DNA of 64,000 nt, taken from contig QCCE01000001.1 in assembly GCA_003281385.1 (NCBI GenBank), positions 1 through 64,000 of the forward strand. Direction: 5' to 3'. Source of the stretch: Prochlorococcus sp. AG-347-K17 (lineage in GTDB: Bacteria; Cyanobacteriota; Cyanobacteriia; PCC-6307; Cyanobiaceae). Position 1 is the stretch's first letter. Each line of letters opens with the position of its first letter. Below the pieces are notes generated by a model, which ran no database searches, had not been told where the DNA came from, and was given only the letters and a program-made list of their open reading frames with translations. Shown here one piece after another: positions 37,623 to 44,332 of the stretch. Position numbers and translations under genes: made by a program.

Positions 37623-38594
37623 TTACCTTCCTATTCTTCCAACAGCTTCAATTGATTTTTTTAAAATTTCACCTTTCAAGGGAACGAAACCTAAGGCAGG
37701 AGCTTTATCTTGGTATTCATCACTGAGTAATTTATAGAATGTATCTTGAATTGCATTAGTATTCCTGCCATTACCTTTTTCATAAGCAAGTATCCAAGTC
37801 AAGGTTGCTATTGGATAAGCTCCTTTATCTTCAGGGTTAGGATTTATACCAGCTAAGTTTTCATCAAGTTTAATGCCGTTTAAAGCTATTGCGCCTGATT
37901 CAGTATTGGGGGTAACGAATTCACCAGAAACATTTTGAAGTGCAGCAGCCTTAACATTACCTTTAATGTATGACTGGTTTACATAACCAATTGCGCCTGG
38001 AGTGTTTTGAATAACACCTGCAACACCCGAATTACCTTTTGCTCCAACTCCAGAAGGCCATTTAACTGATTTACCAGTACCTAAATTCCAAGTTGTAGAA
38101 AATGCCTCCATAGAATTGGTAAAAGCTTTAGTAGTGCCTGAGCCATCAGAACGATGCGTCCAAGTTAATTTACCTGACTTACATCCTAATTCCTTCCAAT
38201 TTTTTATCATTCCCATTGCTACTTGAACAGCTTGTTCTTGTGTTAGTTTTAAATCGCAATCGTAGTTATATCCAAAGGCAATTGTGCCACCTATCATAGG
38301 TATTTGAACAAGTCCTCTTTTAACTTTCTGTATATCAGAATCTTTCATAGGATCATCTGACGCTCCAAAATTCACAGTTTCATCTATGAAAGCTTTTCTT
38401 CCAGATCCAGAACCTACTGCTTGATAATTAACTCTAGAGCCTCCAGATTTAGCTAAGTCAAAAAACCACCTGGTATAAATTTTTGAAGGAAATGATGCAC
38501 CAGCTCCACTCAATCTTTTTGAAGCCATCGCAGATTGAGAAAGTATTAATGAAATTGTAGAAGATAAAATGAGAGTTTTTTTGAAAATACCCAC
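37623..38594 (-). CDS. pstS: Phosphate ABC transporter substrate-binding protein PstS
   Basis: 323-residue periplasmic phosphate-binding protein. The signal peptide is FKKTLILSSTISLILSQSAMA. Phosphate-site segments are GAGASFPSKIYTRWF, YQAVGSGSGRKAFI, FGASDDPM and HRSDGSGTTKAFT; further NTPGAIGYVNQSYI. No pstCAB lies nearby, so the permease is elsewhere. The gene sits alone between the tRNA-Pro and its first partial copy, i.e. in the youngest-looking cassette. Upstream T/A-rich TTTAA repeats might be a Pho box, but the spacing is not convincing. Confidence 0.95.
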   Translation of the reverse strand: MGIFKKTLILSSTISLILSQSAMASKRLSGAGASFPSKIYTRWFFDLAKSGGSRVNYQAVGSGSGRKAFIDETVNFGASDDPMKDSDIQKVKRGLVQIPMIGGTIAFGYNYDCDLKLTQEQAVQVAMGMIKNWKELGCKSGKLTWTHRSDGSGTTKAFTNSMEAFSTTWNLGTGKSVKWPSGVGAKGNSGVAGVIQNTPGAIGYVNQSYIKGNVKAAALQNVSGEFVTPNTESGAIALNGIKLDENLAGINPNPEDKGAYPIATLTWILAYEKGNGRNTNAIQDTFYKLLSDEYQDKAPALGFVPLKGEILKKSIEAVGRIGR

Positions 38595-38784
38595 TATGTA
38601 ATGAGAAATAAGCTTGTTAAAAAAAATATAATTTACAGCCTTAAAGTAATTTAAATATTGAAAGATATATACATCAAATTATTTTGTTATAGTCAATAAT
38701 TCTTGATTATGACCTAACAACTGATTTAAAACGCTTACTACTTGCATAAAAAAAAGAGGGGTAAAGCTGCACCTGATTTTGAAA

Positions 38785-38804
38785 AAATGGACAAATTATG
38801 GACA
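38785..38804. repeat. TGGACA direct-repeat pair upstream of tRNA-Pro fragment 1
   Basis: Exact copy of the 20-mer at 37445-37464, 11-bp period, followed by a third GACAAAT at about 38820. It lies 92 nt before fragment 1. With the copy after the tRNA it frames the pstS block. Confidence 0.85.
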
Positions 38805-38895
38805 AATGTTGCTTTATTTAACTAGACAAATTACGCATCACTACGCAAGAAATTAGTTATAGCTTAAAAACCTAGTGCTGCACTAGGGCTATTAA

Positions 38896-38990
38896 GTGCT
38901 TTGGGAGCACTAGGTCGCAGGTTCGAATCCTGTCGCCCCGACTCTTAAAAACCAAGTCATACTTGAGAGTTTCCCAAACTCTCTTTTTTT
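38896..38990 (+). repeat. tRNA-Pro 3' fragment 1 (perfect) with terminator
   Basis: 38896-38942 is identical over 47 nt to the tRNA-Pro from the anticodon stem (GTGCTTTGGGAGCAC) to the acceptor end. A shared AAAAACCAAGTCATA tail and a perfect hairpin GAGAGTTT-CCC-AAACTCTC + T7 (38965-38990) follow. Upstream it is preceded by CCTAGTGCTGCACTAGGGC, a near-palindrome. Confidence 0.95.
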
Positions 38991-39014
38991 ATGTTTATGT
39001 CTCAAATTGAGAAA

Positions 39015-39035
39015 GGGGCACTCTAGGGGGCACTC
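39015..39035. repeat. GGGGCACTC direct-repeat pair after fragment 1
   Basis: GGGGCACTC at 39015-39023 and 39027-39035, period 12 bp, 73 nt after the end of the tRNA fragment. Confidence 0.8.
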
Positions 39036-39073
39036 GTTTGAAGTACTTTGATCTAAAATGTGCCTACTAATAA

Positions 39074-39322
39074 CTAGAAATAACTCCTGAAGATACTTGT
39101 TTTCTTCCATCCTTCATCCAGTAGTTGTTTATATTCCTTCCTAGCTGCTTCGATAGTTTCCACTCTGCTTCCCTTCATAACTGGTTTACTACTTCTCTTA
39201 TAAACACAACCATAGGAAATCATCATTGCATCAATACTTGGACTAGGCTTCGATACATCCTCAAATGGTTCAAATACTTTTATCCTATTTCTTTCATTAT
39301 TTATAAGAATAAATCTCTCCAT
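39074..39322 (-). CDS. Small picocyanobacterial protein (DUF1651-like)
   Basis: 82 residues: MERFILINNERNRIKVFEPF at the N-terminus and a conserved middle YKRSSKPVMKGSRVETIEAA followed by GWKKTSIF. The general form (short, ending in ...AR..Y..L...GW) is that of DUF1651-type proteins of marine picocyanobacteria. A close paralog at 60154-60405 has a stop at codon 3. Its ATG overlaps the stop of the upstream gene by one base, so it is the last gene of a coupled four-gene micro-operon (39754-39074). Confidence 0.7.
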   Translation of the reverse strand: MERFILINNERNRIKVFEPFEDVSKPSPSIDAMMISYGCVYKRSSKPVMKGSRVETIEAARKEYKQLLDEGWKKTSIFRSYF

Positions 39323-39573
39323 TACTTGCCTTTAGATAAAAGATAATTTAAAAAAATACCTCCTGAAACTAATAAACATCCCATAGCAACAAATCCAAGT
39401 AAATCTATTAATGATTTATCAGTATTTATTTTTAGAAAAGTTAAAGCAAAAGCTATTGGAGGGAATAATAATATTGCTTTTGGAATCAGCGCCTGATTCC
39501 ATTTCTTTATCTTTGTATCTTCTTCGTTTAGCTCTTGATACATCTTTTCCAGTTTTTTTCTTTCTTCTTCCAT
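39322..39573 (-). CDS. Small two-helix membrane protein
   Basis: 83 residues from ATG 39571-39573 (MEEERKKLEKMYQELNEED); a start six codons upstream is less likely because ATG 39573 overlaps the stop of the preceding peptide. An N-terminal charged coiled-coil is followed by two helices (ILLFPPIAFALTFL, LLGFVAMGCLLVSGGIFLNYLL). Unknown role. Confidence 0.6.
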   Translation of the reverse strand: MEEERKKLEKMYQELNEEDTKIKKWNQALIPKAILLFPPIAFALTFLKINTDKSLIDLLGFVAMGCLLVSGGIFLNYLLSKGK

Positions 39574-39644
39574 TAAATAAGCAATAAGCAAATAATTGCT
39601 CCCATACTAAAAATTAAGCTCAACCCTTGCGAGTTAATTTTCAT
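39573..39644 (-). CDS. 23-residue membrane peptide
   Basis: Starts at ATG 39642-39644 inside an ATGA overlap with the upstream gene and stops in a TAATG overlap with the downstream one. It is a single hydrophobic helix (LSLIFSMGAIICLLLI). Very short, so support comes from the double coupling, not from length. Confidence 0.4.
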   Translation of the reverse strand: MKINSQGLSLIFSMGAIICLLLI

Positions 39645-39754
39645 TGATAAATATCGAGTATTTTTATATAAATGCCTAACAATACTAATGTTGCTAAACC
39701 TCCTCCAATAAGTATATTTGGTTGATTATTCCAAAGATTAGTTAAATATTCCAT
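39641..39754 (-). CDS. 37-residue single-helix membrane protein
   Basis: Starts MEYLTNLWNNQPN and has one helix (ILIGGGLATLVLLGIYIKIL). It is the first gene of the coupled micro-operon. Size and topology resemble small photosystem or NDH subunits, but no family is recognised. Confidence 0.5.
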   Translation of the reverse strand: MEYLTNLWNNQPNILIGGGLATLVLLGIYIKILDIYQ

Positions 39755-39796
39755 AAAAAATTACTCATTATATATATAATAATTTATTTGAAATAT

Positions 39797-40051
39797 TCAA
39801 TCAGTGCTGATTTTAATCTCTTCTTTTTCTTCGGTTAACTCCTTTAATTCCTCTTTAGGTTCTTCAGGCCAGGCAATATCAAATCTCGCAATCTCTTCTG
39901 TCGCGAAGCCCTCAGGATGACGAGTACAAATTTTCTTTCTTCTTACAAAAATATGATCGACTCTTTTTTCTTCATCAGGAGTTACTATTCTTTCTAGTTC
40001 TATGACTTCTGTGAAGGGAGTTGATTTAAGTTCGTTTGTAGGTTTTGCCAT
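39797..40051 (-). CDS. Conserved small soluble protein
   Basis: 84 residues. The central part VDHIFVRRKKICTRHPEGF and the segment EEIARFDIAWPEEP suggest a compact domain. The C-terminus is strongly acidic (EPKEELKELTEEKEEIKI). No motif for function; probably lineage-specific. Confidence 0.6.
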   Translation of the reverse strand: MAKPTNELKSTPFTEVIELERIVTPDEEKRVDHIFVRRKKICTRHPEGFATEEIARFDIAWPEEPKEELKELTEEKEEIKISTD

Positions 40052-40145
40052 TTTTTTTGCTGGATGTTAAAGCTTTTTGCCTTATTACGCGTAATTTCTC
40101 GTATTGCATAACAAGACATCTTGAAGAAATTAAAGATGAATATTT

Positions 40146-40289
40146 TTAAATAACTCCAGGAACGATTTGTCCAGTTGTTATGTATGCTCCCACTAGAGCA
40201 ATTAGACCGACGAGAGCAAATCTGCCATTTAAATTCTCTGCTCTTATTTTTTGAGGATCAATATTTCTTGATTGATTTTTATTTTCCAT
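40146..40289 (-). CDS. High-light-inducible protein (Hli)
   Basis: 47-residue Hli with helix core ENLNGRFALVGLIALVGAY (ExxNGRxAxxG chlorophyll-binding motif) and ending TTGQIVPGVI. N-terminal polar tail MENKNQSRNIDPQK. The next hli gene upstream ends at the adjacent base, so the two form a pair. Confidence 0.88.
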   Translation of the reverse strand: MENKNQSRNIDPQKIRAENLNGRFALVGLIALVGAYITTGQIVPGVI

Positions 40290-40406
40290 TTAAAAAACTC
40301 CTGGGATAAGCTGACCTGTTGTTAAATATGTTCCCACTAAGATCATGAAAGCCATCATTGCTGGTCTTCCAATAGCTCTGTTGAGAATATCCTTATTTGA
40401 ATCCAT
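40290..40406 (-). CDS. High-light-inducible protein (Hli)
   Basis: 38 residues; the core is NRAIGRPAMMAFMILVGTY, with the IGRPAM variant of the motif, and the end is TTGQLIPGVF. It is the first gene of the two-hli unit, with zero spacing to the downstream hli. Confidence 0.85.
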   Translation of the reverse strand: MDSNKDILNRAIGRPAMMAFMILVGTYLTTGQLIPGVF

Positions 40407-40716
40407 TGTTTATTAAAGAACTAGTCTCTAAATATTACTTAATGTAAACAGATGTCGAGATATGATTGTATCAAATGATTCATCTGACACAGAAATGCGG
40501 TAAAAATGTAGCAAGTTTTAGTTATTCAAACTATGGAGTGACGTTTTGAGCTTTTTTAAGTTTAACTTTATTGCTTTGTAAAAATAGCATTTTGATTAGT
40601 CAACCAAAATAATAGAAAAATAAAGAATGATAATAATGCTCCAGAAAGGATTGCTATAAAGAAGAATTCAGTTGTTAATTCTGCATCAAAAAAAATATAA
40701 ATACATTTATATCTAC
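40407..40716. other. Spacer with an uncertain small membrane frame
   Basis: A minus-strand open frame ending at TAA 40568-40570 encodes a helix (EFFFIAILSGALLSFFIFLL) and a polar tail, directly after the PsbN-like gene. It has no ATG, GTG or TTG start, so I do not call it a gene. The hli promoter should lie in 40410-40500. Confidence 0.35.
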
Positions 40717-40932
40717 TCAGTGAATATGTTCTGCCTCATTATGGTTGTGATGATTGTGACCATGAGCAATACCTAATTCATGCATCTTTGCATGCTCTTT
40801 AATGGTGTCTCTTAACTTATAAGATGATGGTCCAACTGTTGTATAAATCCCATATCCAATTGAGCCAAATAGTAAAATTCCAACACTACTCAAAAGCAAA
40901 AATAAAGTTGGATCTTTGATTGTTCCTAGCAT
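40717..40932 (-). CDS. PsbN-like protein with His-rich C-terminal tail
   Basis: 71 residues from ATG 40930-40932 (a TTG two codons earlier is possible). One helix (LFLLLSSVGILLFGSIG) is followed by YGIYTTVGPSSYKLRDTIKEH, which matches the PsbN pattern GYxxYTxFGPPSxxLRDPFxxH. PsbN normally ends here (about 43 residues). This protein continues with KMHELGIAHGHNHHNHNEAE, a histidine-rich stretch able to bind metal. Likely a PsbN paralog with a changed role in PSII assembly or metal handling; the role is inference. Confidence 0.65.
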   Translation of the reverse strand: MLGTIKDPTLFLLLSSVGILLFGSIGYGIYTTVGPSSYKLRDTIKEHAKMHELGIAHGHNHHNHNEAEHIH

Positions 40933-41281
40933 TTTCAATTAATTAATTACTAAATAACCCTAAATATCTTGAAAGATTTATTCAAGTTCAAAATTTATAA
41001 AATAAAGCAGAAAAAAGCATTCTTAAATATAAAGATTAAATGGCCAGATTGTATATAAAACAATAAAAATCAAAATTTTTAATCACAAAAATAATACTTA
41101 TTAGATATTTGCCAAAGTAAAAAATAACACTTTAGGGTTATTATCTATTGAAATAGATTGATATAAAAGGATTTTATATTTTAAATTTAATCGCACGAAA
41201 TTTACCGTGACTTGTATTATTTGATATTGATTAAAATTAAACCTCTCAACTAGTTTGTATTTAATTAAATGGTTTTAGCAT
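40933..41281. other. AT-rich spacer, no gene seen
   Basis: Contains the start region of the PsbN-like gene on one side and the promoter of the plus-strand small gene on the other. I see no coding frame or strong structure. Confidence 0.4.
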
Positions 41282-41449
41282 ATGGAAGTTTTGCTTTTTG
41301 CGCTTTTTTTTATTAGTGCTCTTATTTTCTTTATTTCAGGTAAGGATGATTTTGGAAGAACCAAAAATAAATTAATTATTCAGGAAAAGGAAAAGGTTAA
41401 AAAAGAGGAAAGCATCGAACCCTCCTTAGAAGTCAAAAAAGAAGCATAA
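41282..41449 (+). CDS. Small membrane-anchored protein
   Basis: 55 residues: an N-terminal helix (LLFALFFISALIFFISG) and a charged Lys/Glu-rich tail (KEKVKKEESIEPSLEVKKEA). Unknown. Next plus-strand small gene is 25 bp downstream. Confidence 0.55.
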   Translation: MEVLLFALFFISALIFFISGKDDFGRTKNKLIIQEKEKVKKEESIEPSLEVKKEA

Positions 41450-41474
41450 TAAAAGTAAATTAATCAAGTTATTT

Positions 41475-41630
41475 ATGATTTATGGGTTTGCCTATTTAAT
41501 GATGGTTCTTGCTATTAGTGCAGGTTGGATTATTCTTGCAGTCTTAAAAAAACCTGATTTTATTGAAAAACCACTTAATGAACTGAAGAATAAAATAAGA
41601 CCTTTTCTAAATCCAAAAGATGATCAATGA
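41475..41630 (+). CDS. Small membrane-anchored protein
   Basis: 51 residues from ATG 41475. One helix (YLMMVLAISAGWIILAVL), then a basic amphipathic tail (KPLNELKNKIRPFLNPKDD). Similar topology to the preceding gene; likely co-transcribed. No family recognised. Confidence 0.55.
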   Translation: MIYGFAYLMMVLAISAGWIILAVLKKPDFIEKPLNELKNKIRPFLNPKDDQ

Positions 41631-41659
41631 AATCATTTCATCGACCTACTTCATATGAG

Positions 41660-41742
41660 GCACTAGGTCGCAAGTTCGAATCCTGCCGCCCCAACAATTT
41701 CAAAACCAATTCATACTAAGAGTTTCCCAAACTCTCTTTTTT
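41660..41742 (+). repeat. tRNA-Pro 3' fragment 2 with terminator
   Basis: 41660-41695 matches the tRNA from the anticodon-stem 3' arm to the acceptor end with three substitutions; the anticodon loop is lost. The tail and a perfect AGAGTTT-CCC-AAACTCT hairpin with T-run (41719-41742) follow. Confidence 0.9.
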
Positions 41743-41768
41743 ATTGCTTTCTTTTGGAATAATGAGAC

Positions 41769-41833
41769 TGAGCGAGTTTTGAGCGAGATTCTGCTATACC
41801 TTGCATAACCTTGCCGATTGGTATCGCTCAAAA
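41769..41833. repeat. TGAGCGAG direct pair plus inverted copy after fragment 2
   Basis: TGAGCGAG at 41769 and 41780 (period 11 bp). TTTTGAGCGA (41777-41786) is inverted as TCGCTCAAAA at 41824-41833 (10-bp perfect). The enclosed segment (ATTCTGCTATACC...CCTTGC) recurs in diverged form upstream of fragment 3. Confidence 0.8.
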
Positions 41834-41895
41834 TGACTATAACATTCACAAAATAATCACAATAATTCCTATGATTTTAAAAAACAACAACCATT

Positions 41896-42069
41896 ATGAA
41901 GTCTCTTCTTTCAAGTAAAAGGACAAAAGCAATATTAGGAATTGGTTTAATAGCTATTGGTATCGGTGCAATTTCAAAAAAGGTTATCAGCTATCCAACT
42001 GGAGGATGCACAAAAGGTACTCAAGAATTGACTTTAAATAAAGGAATAAAAAACAAGATCTTTATTTAA
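41896..42069 (+). CDS. Small membrane protein
   Basis: 57 residues; helix AILGIGLIAIGIGAISKK near the N-terminus after a basic start (MKSLLSSKRTK), then ISYPTGGCTKGTQELTLNK. Could be a signal-anchored peptide. No family recognised. Confidence 0.5.
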   Translation: MKSLLSSKRTKAILGIGLIAIGIGAISKKVISYPTGGCTKGTQELTLNKGIKNKIFI

Positions 42070-42085
42070 CGAGTAAGTGTTTCAC

Positions 42086-42490
42086 TTATTCAATAATAAT
42101 TGATCCGCCCATTCCAAAAGGTGCATGTGGAGAACAAACATAATAGTATTTGCCTCTAGATACGCCCTTTGTATTCCATGATAATGTTCCATTTTGAGTC
42201 CCTGGAGTACCAGAAAGTAAACCTGTGGTTACCTGATCACCAACTCCACGAGAAAATTTAGTCTTTATATAAAAAGGATGATGAGATGCGTCAATATCAA
42301 AGATAATTATATCTCCTTTATAAACAGTGACTGTAGGATCGTTTCCACTTAGAGATCCGTTCCTATCAGTTCAACTTAAAATATAGTCACGATAACCCTC
42401 TGCTGATACGTCTATTTTAAATGTTTCTGATTCTGTAAAAGCTAATCCTGAGAAACCAATAAGCAAAGGTAGTAAAAAAAGATAACGCAT
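42086..42490 (-). pseudogene. Cupredoxin-like secreted copper protein, interrupted by TGA at codon 40
   Basis: The frame from ATG 42488-42490 to TAA 42086-42088 is 135 codons and uninterrupted except for one TGA at 42371-42373. The N-terminus is a signal peptide (YLFLLPLLIGFSGLAF). After the stop the frame shows a cupredoxin pattern: SHHPFYIKT (His ligand), then YYYVCSPHAPFGMGGSI, with the Cys-His-Met copper ligands in the usual plastocyanin-like order (C, H, M). In relatives the position is likely Gly (GGA to TGA). Either a recent pseudogene, readthrough, or a sequence error. Confidence 0.8.
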
Positions 42491-42540
42491 TTTTTCATAC
42501 TATATTCATGTAAATAGTAAGAAAAAAGGAGCTAATTGCC

Positions 42541-42564
42541 TCTCGTTTAAGATCGACTGTCAAT
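42541..42564 (-). promoter_or_regulatory. Shared promoter motif (ATTGACA-N2-CGATCT), cupredoxin gene
   Basis: ATTGACAGTCGATCTTAAAC in the sense direction, about 60 nt before the cupredoxin start. It overlaps the 3' end of the upstream small gene. The following leader AATTAGCTCC + T-run is also found at the 51583 gene. Confidence 0.6.
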
Positions 42565-42691
42565 CATACATTTTATCTTGATCTAAAATCTCTCTTTTGT
42601 ATTTCTCACTAAGTTCATCATTGTATTGAAAATCTTGAATTATTTTTACTATTTCATCTATAGCTTTTTCTTTGTAGTTTGAGGATTTCAT
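42560..42691 (-). CDS. YNDE-type small helical protein (43 aa)
   Basis: Highly charged helical protein: IDEIVKIIQDF, then YNDELSEKYKREILDQDKMY at the C-terminus. The C-terminal pattern YNDE..x4-5..Y..E(I/V)(L/I)D(Q/R)..(x)YD/E is shared with small proteins at 43803-43931 and 61485-61601, defining a family in this window. Function unknown; they look like antitoxin- or adaptor-sized helical hairpins. Confidence 0.6.
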   Translation of the reverse strand: MKSSNYKEKAIDEIVKIIQDFQYNDELSEKYKREILDQDKMYD

Positions 42692-42768
42692 AGTCTAAAA
42701 GATCGGTTGTTGGAATAGATCAAGTATCCAAAATACAATCATTATTAGCTTATAAACACTGGCATAAC

Positions 42769-42864
42769 TCATCTTATAAAGTAAGTAATCCCACCAACAA
42801 AAGTGCTACCTACAAGTAGCAAAACCATAAAAAGAGCAATTAATTTAGGTAAACTTCCAATCAT
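42769..42864 (-). CDS. 31-residue single-helix membrane peptide
   Basis: MIGSLPKLIALFMVLLLVGS followed by TFVGGITYFIR. Its ATG lies in an ATGA overlap with the stop of an upstream open frame (to about 42950) that encodes another helix (AVASLLLLGGFVYL) but has no standard start codon. The pair may be coupled small membrane genes. Confidence 0.45.
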   Translation of the reverse strand: MIGSLPKLIALFMVLLLVGSTFVGGITYFIR

Positions 42865-42975
42865 TTTTTAGAGGTCATTTTGAATGTTAAATACACAAAG
42901 CCACCTAGTAATAATAAACTTGCAACCGCATAAGTAATTGCTATGCCGTACGTATTCTGACTATTTAATTACTTG

Positions 42976-43365
42976 CTAATCCCACAGAGAGAGGTCTGAA
43001 TCTCCTGTTGATCTTTGCATCCAATGGATTTTCCAAATCCCATTAATCTTTTTGAAGATAGAAGTCACGGTTGGTAAATCATCATTAGGAGTTCCTTTGT
43101 AAGAGAATTTTGCCCCAAGAGTAAAAACACACATTGCTACATCGGCAGAAAGAAATTCAAACTTATGAATTTTTGTAATTTCTGCTTTTTCCTGAACAAC
43201 ATCGCCAGAATTCATCATTTCCTCAAATCCCTTTGCACTTATTGGATTCCCACTAGGTCTGATAAATAAGAAATCTGAAGTGGCATTATTTACAAAAAAT
43301 GAGCCCATTCTCTGCGGCGTTGCCAACTCATACAACATAGATTCAATTGTTTCTCGATCTGTCAT
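42976..43365 (-). CDS. NTF2-like (SnoaL/DUF4440-type) protein
   Basis: 129 residues with the cone-shaped NTF2-like pattern: an N-terminal helix (DRETIESMLYELAT), a middle FEEMMNSGDVVQEKAEITKI, strands ADVAMCVFTLGAKFSYKG and a C-terminal VTSIFKKINGIWKIHWMQRS, typical of SnoaL-like folds. May bind a small hydrophobic ligand; no catalytic residue can be fixed. A shared promoter motif lies 30 nt upstream. Confidence 0.7.
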   Translation of the reverse strand: MTDRETIESMLYELATPQRMGSFFVNNATSDFLFIRPSGNPISAKGFEEMMNSGDVVQEKAEITKIHKFEFLSADVAMCVFTLGAKFSYKGTPNDDLPTVTSIFKKINGIWKIHWMQRSTGDSDLSLWD

Positions 43366-43394
43366 AAAAAAAAGGATTTATCATTCTAAGTTTA

Positions 43395-43408
43395 GGTCAA
43401 CTGTCAAT
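43395..43408 (-). promoter_or_regulatory. Shared promoter motif, NTF2-like gene
   Basis: ATTGACAGTTGACCTAAACT in the sense direction; motif ends 30 nt before ATG. TAAACT is the likely -10. Confidence 0.55.
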
Positions 43409-43466
43409 CAATAAATTTATAAATTCTACGATCTAGTGCTAATAGGGCACTTGGTTGCTTGTGATC

Positions 43467-43537
43467 GAGATTTGAGTGAGATTTTGCTTAATTTATGCAA
43501 TACCTTGCTATGTCTTTCCACTTTTTGAGACTCAAAT
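43467..43537. repeat. GAGATT direct pair plus inverted copy upstream of fragment 3
   Basis: GAGATT at 43467 and 43478 (period 11). ATTTGAGT (43470-43477) is inverted as ACTCAAAT at 43530-43537. The stretch resembles 41780-41833 downstream of fragment 2 (shared GAGATT-TGCT and ACCTTGC), so related sequences bracket the 41.8-43.5 kb block. Confidence 0.7.
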
Positions 43538-43604
43538 ATTTTCTTTTTATACCAACTAACTTGCTATGGCCTCAACTGTTATTTAGTTTACTGCTGCATT
43601 TTGC

Positions 43605-43703
43605 GTAGCGGGTGCTTTGGGAGCAGTATTTCGCAGGTTCGAATCCTGTTTCCCCGACTCTCTAAAACCAAGTCATAGAAAGCATTCCCAAACTATCTTT
43701 TTT
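43605..43703 (+). repeat. tRNA-Pro 3' fragment 3 with degenerate terminator
   Basis: GTAGCG-GGTGCTTTGGGAGCA through TTCGAATCCTGT to CCCCGAC (43605-43658), about five substitutions from the tRNA. It reaches further 5' (part of the D-arm) than the other copies. The hairpin after it is decayed. Confidence 0.85.
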
Positions 43704-43733
43704 ATTTTGTAAGTAGTCTCATATTTAGATTTA

Positions 43734-43752
43734 CCCCTCCAGTAGCCCCTCC
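43734..43752. repeat. CCCCTCC direct-repeat pair after fragment 3
   Basis: CCCCTCC at 43734-43740 and 43746-43752, period 12 bp, 76 nt after the tRNA-derived part. Confidence 0.75.
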
Positions 43753-43802
43753 TTAGCTATAGCTTGCTATTACTTGTACCTATTGGTGCTCCTTTTGCCC
43801 AT

Positions 43803-43931
43803 CTAGTCATATACTTTCTCCTGGTCTAATATTTCCCCCTTATAACCCTCAGCAGGCTCATCATTATATCTGCACTCTTCAATTATTTTTACTATCTCGG
43901 AGATAGCTAAAAGTTTTCGATCTTGCATCAT
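43803..43931 (-). CDS. YNDE-type small helical protein (42 aa)
   Basis: MMQDRKLLAISEIVKIIEEC, then YNDEPAEGYKGEILDQEKVY. It is clearly related to the 43-residue protein at 42560-42691 (EIVKII, YNDE, EILDQ.K.YD), although both lie in different repeat-bounded blocks. The first of two adjacent ATG codons is used. Confidence 0.6.
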   Translation of the reverse strand: MMQDRKLLAISEIVKIIEECRYNDEPAEGYKGEILDQEKVYD

Positions 43932-43943
43932 TTAATAGTTTTT

Positions 43944-44225
43944 TTAAGCAGCATCATATTCATCCCTATCTTCAAGCTCTCTCATAAATCTTTTATCTAA
44001 TAAGTAATTGTCTATAAGCTCTGCTGCCATCATTATCTCAGCAGCATTTTTAGATAGTTCTTGTGAATCTTTGCACAATAAGTAATTGTCTATAAGCTCT
44101 AGATTGTACTCGTTTTCTTTAATTGGTTTATCGCTATCTAATAGCTTTTTTATTTGTGTAAATACAAGCTCTTGATCGTATCCGCTTTCTCTAATTTCTT
44201 TCAACATTTCGTCAGGAATTTCCAT
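43944..44225 (-). CDS. Small helical protein with an internal duplication
   Basis: 93 residues from ATG 44223-44225, which has AAGGGG 9 nt upstream; a TTG three codons earlier is possible. The motif ELIDNYLL occurs twice (LELIDNYLLCKD and AELIDNYLLDKR, about 30 residues apart), and the DNA coding both is nearly identical over about 22 bp. N-terminal part IPDEMLKEIRESGYDQE. Unknown function; 12 bp upstream of the YNDE gene. Confidence 0.6.
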   Translation of the reverse strand: MEIPDEMLKEIRESGYDQELVFTQIKKLLDSDKPIKENEYNLELIDNYLLCKDSQELSKNAAEIMMAAELIDNYLLDKRFMRELEDRDEYDAA

Positions 44226-44332
44226 AATCGTCAACCCCTTAAAAACTTCTCTATATTTATAGAAACGTATTTCAAATAAAAATCAAATATTATTTATAGA
44301 ATTAATTAGAAGAAAATAATCTTTGATATTTA

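Noticed and set aside
38595..38680. Possible Pho box upstream of pstS (TTTAA repeats)
   Set aside because: Repeat spacing is about 10 bp and the consensus is poor; in such AT-rich DNA this is not distinguishable from chance.
38910..39110. A 66-codon minus-strand frame ending in [10 protein letters not shown]
   Set aside because: It is the antisense of tRNA-Pro fragment 1; the GATGFEPAT ending is a known artefact of tRNA sequence read as protein.
40568..40700. Minus-strand single-helix frame after the PsbN-like gene
   Set aside because: No usable start codon; reported only as part of the spacer.
42371..42373. In-frame TGA as selenocysteine codon
   Set aside because: No SECIS-like hairpin is evident after it, and the position is not a redox Cys in cupredoxins; a point mutation is simpler.
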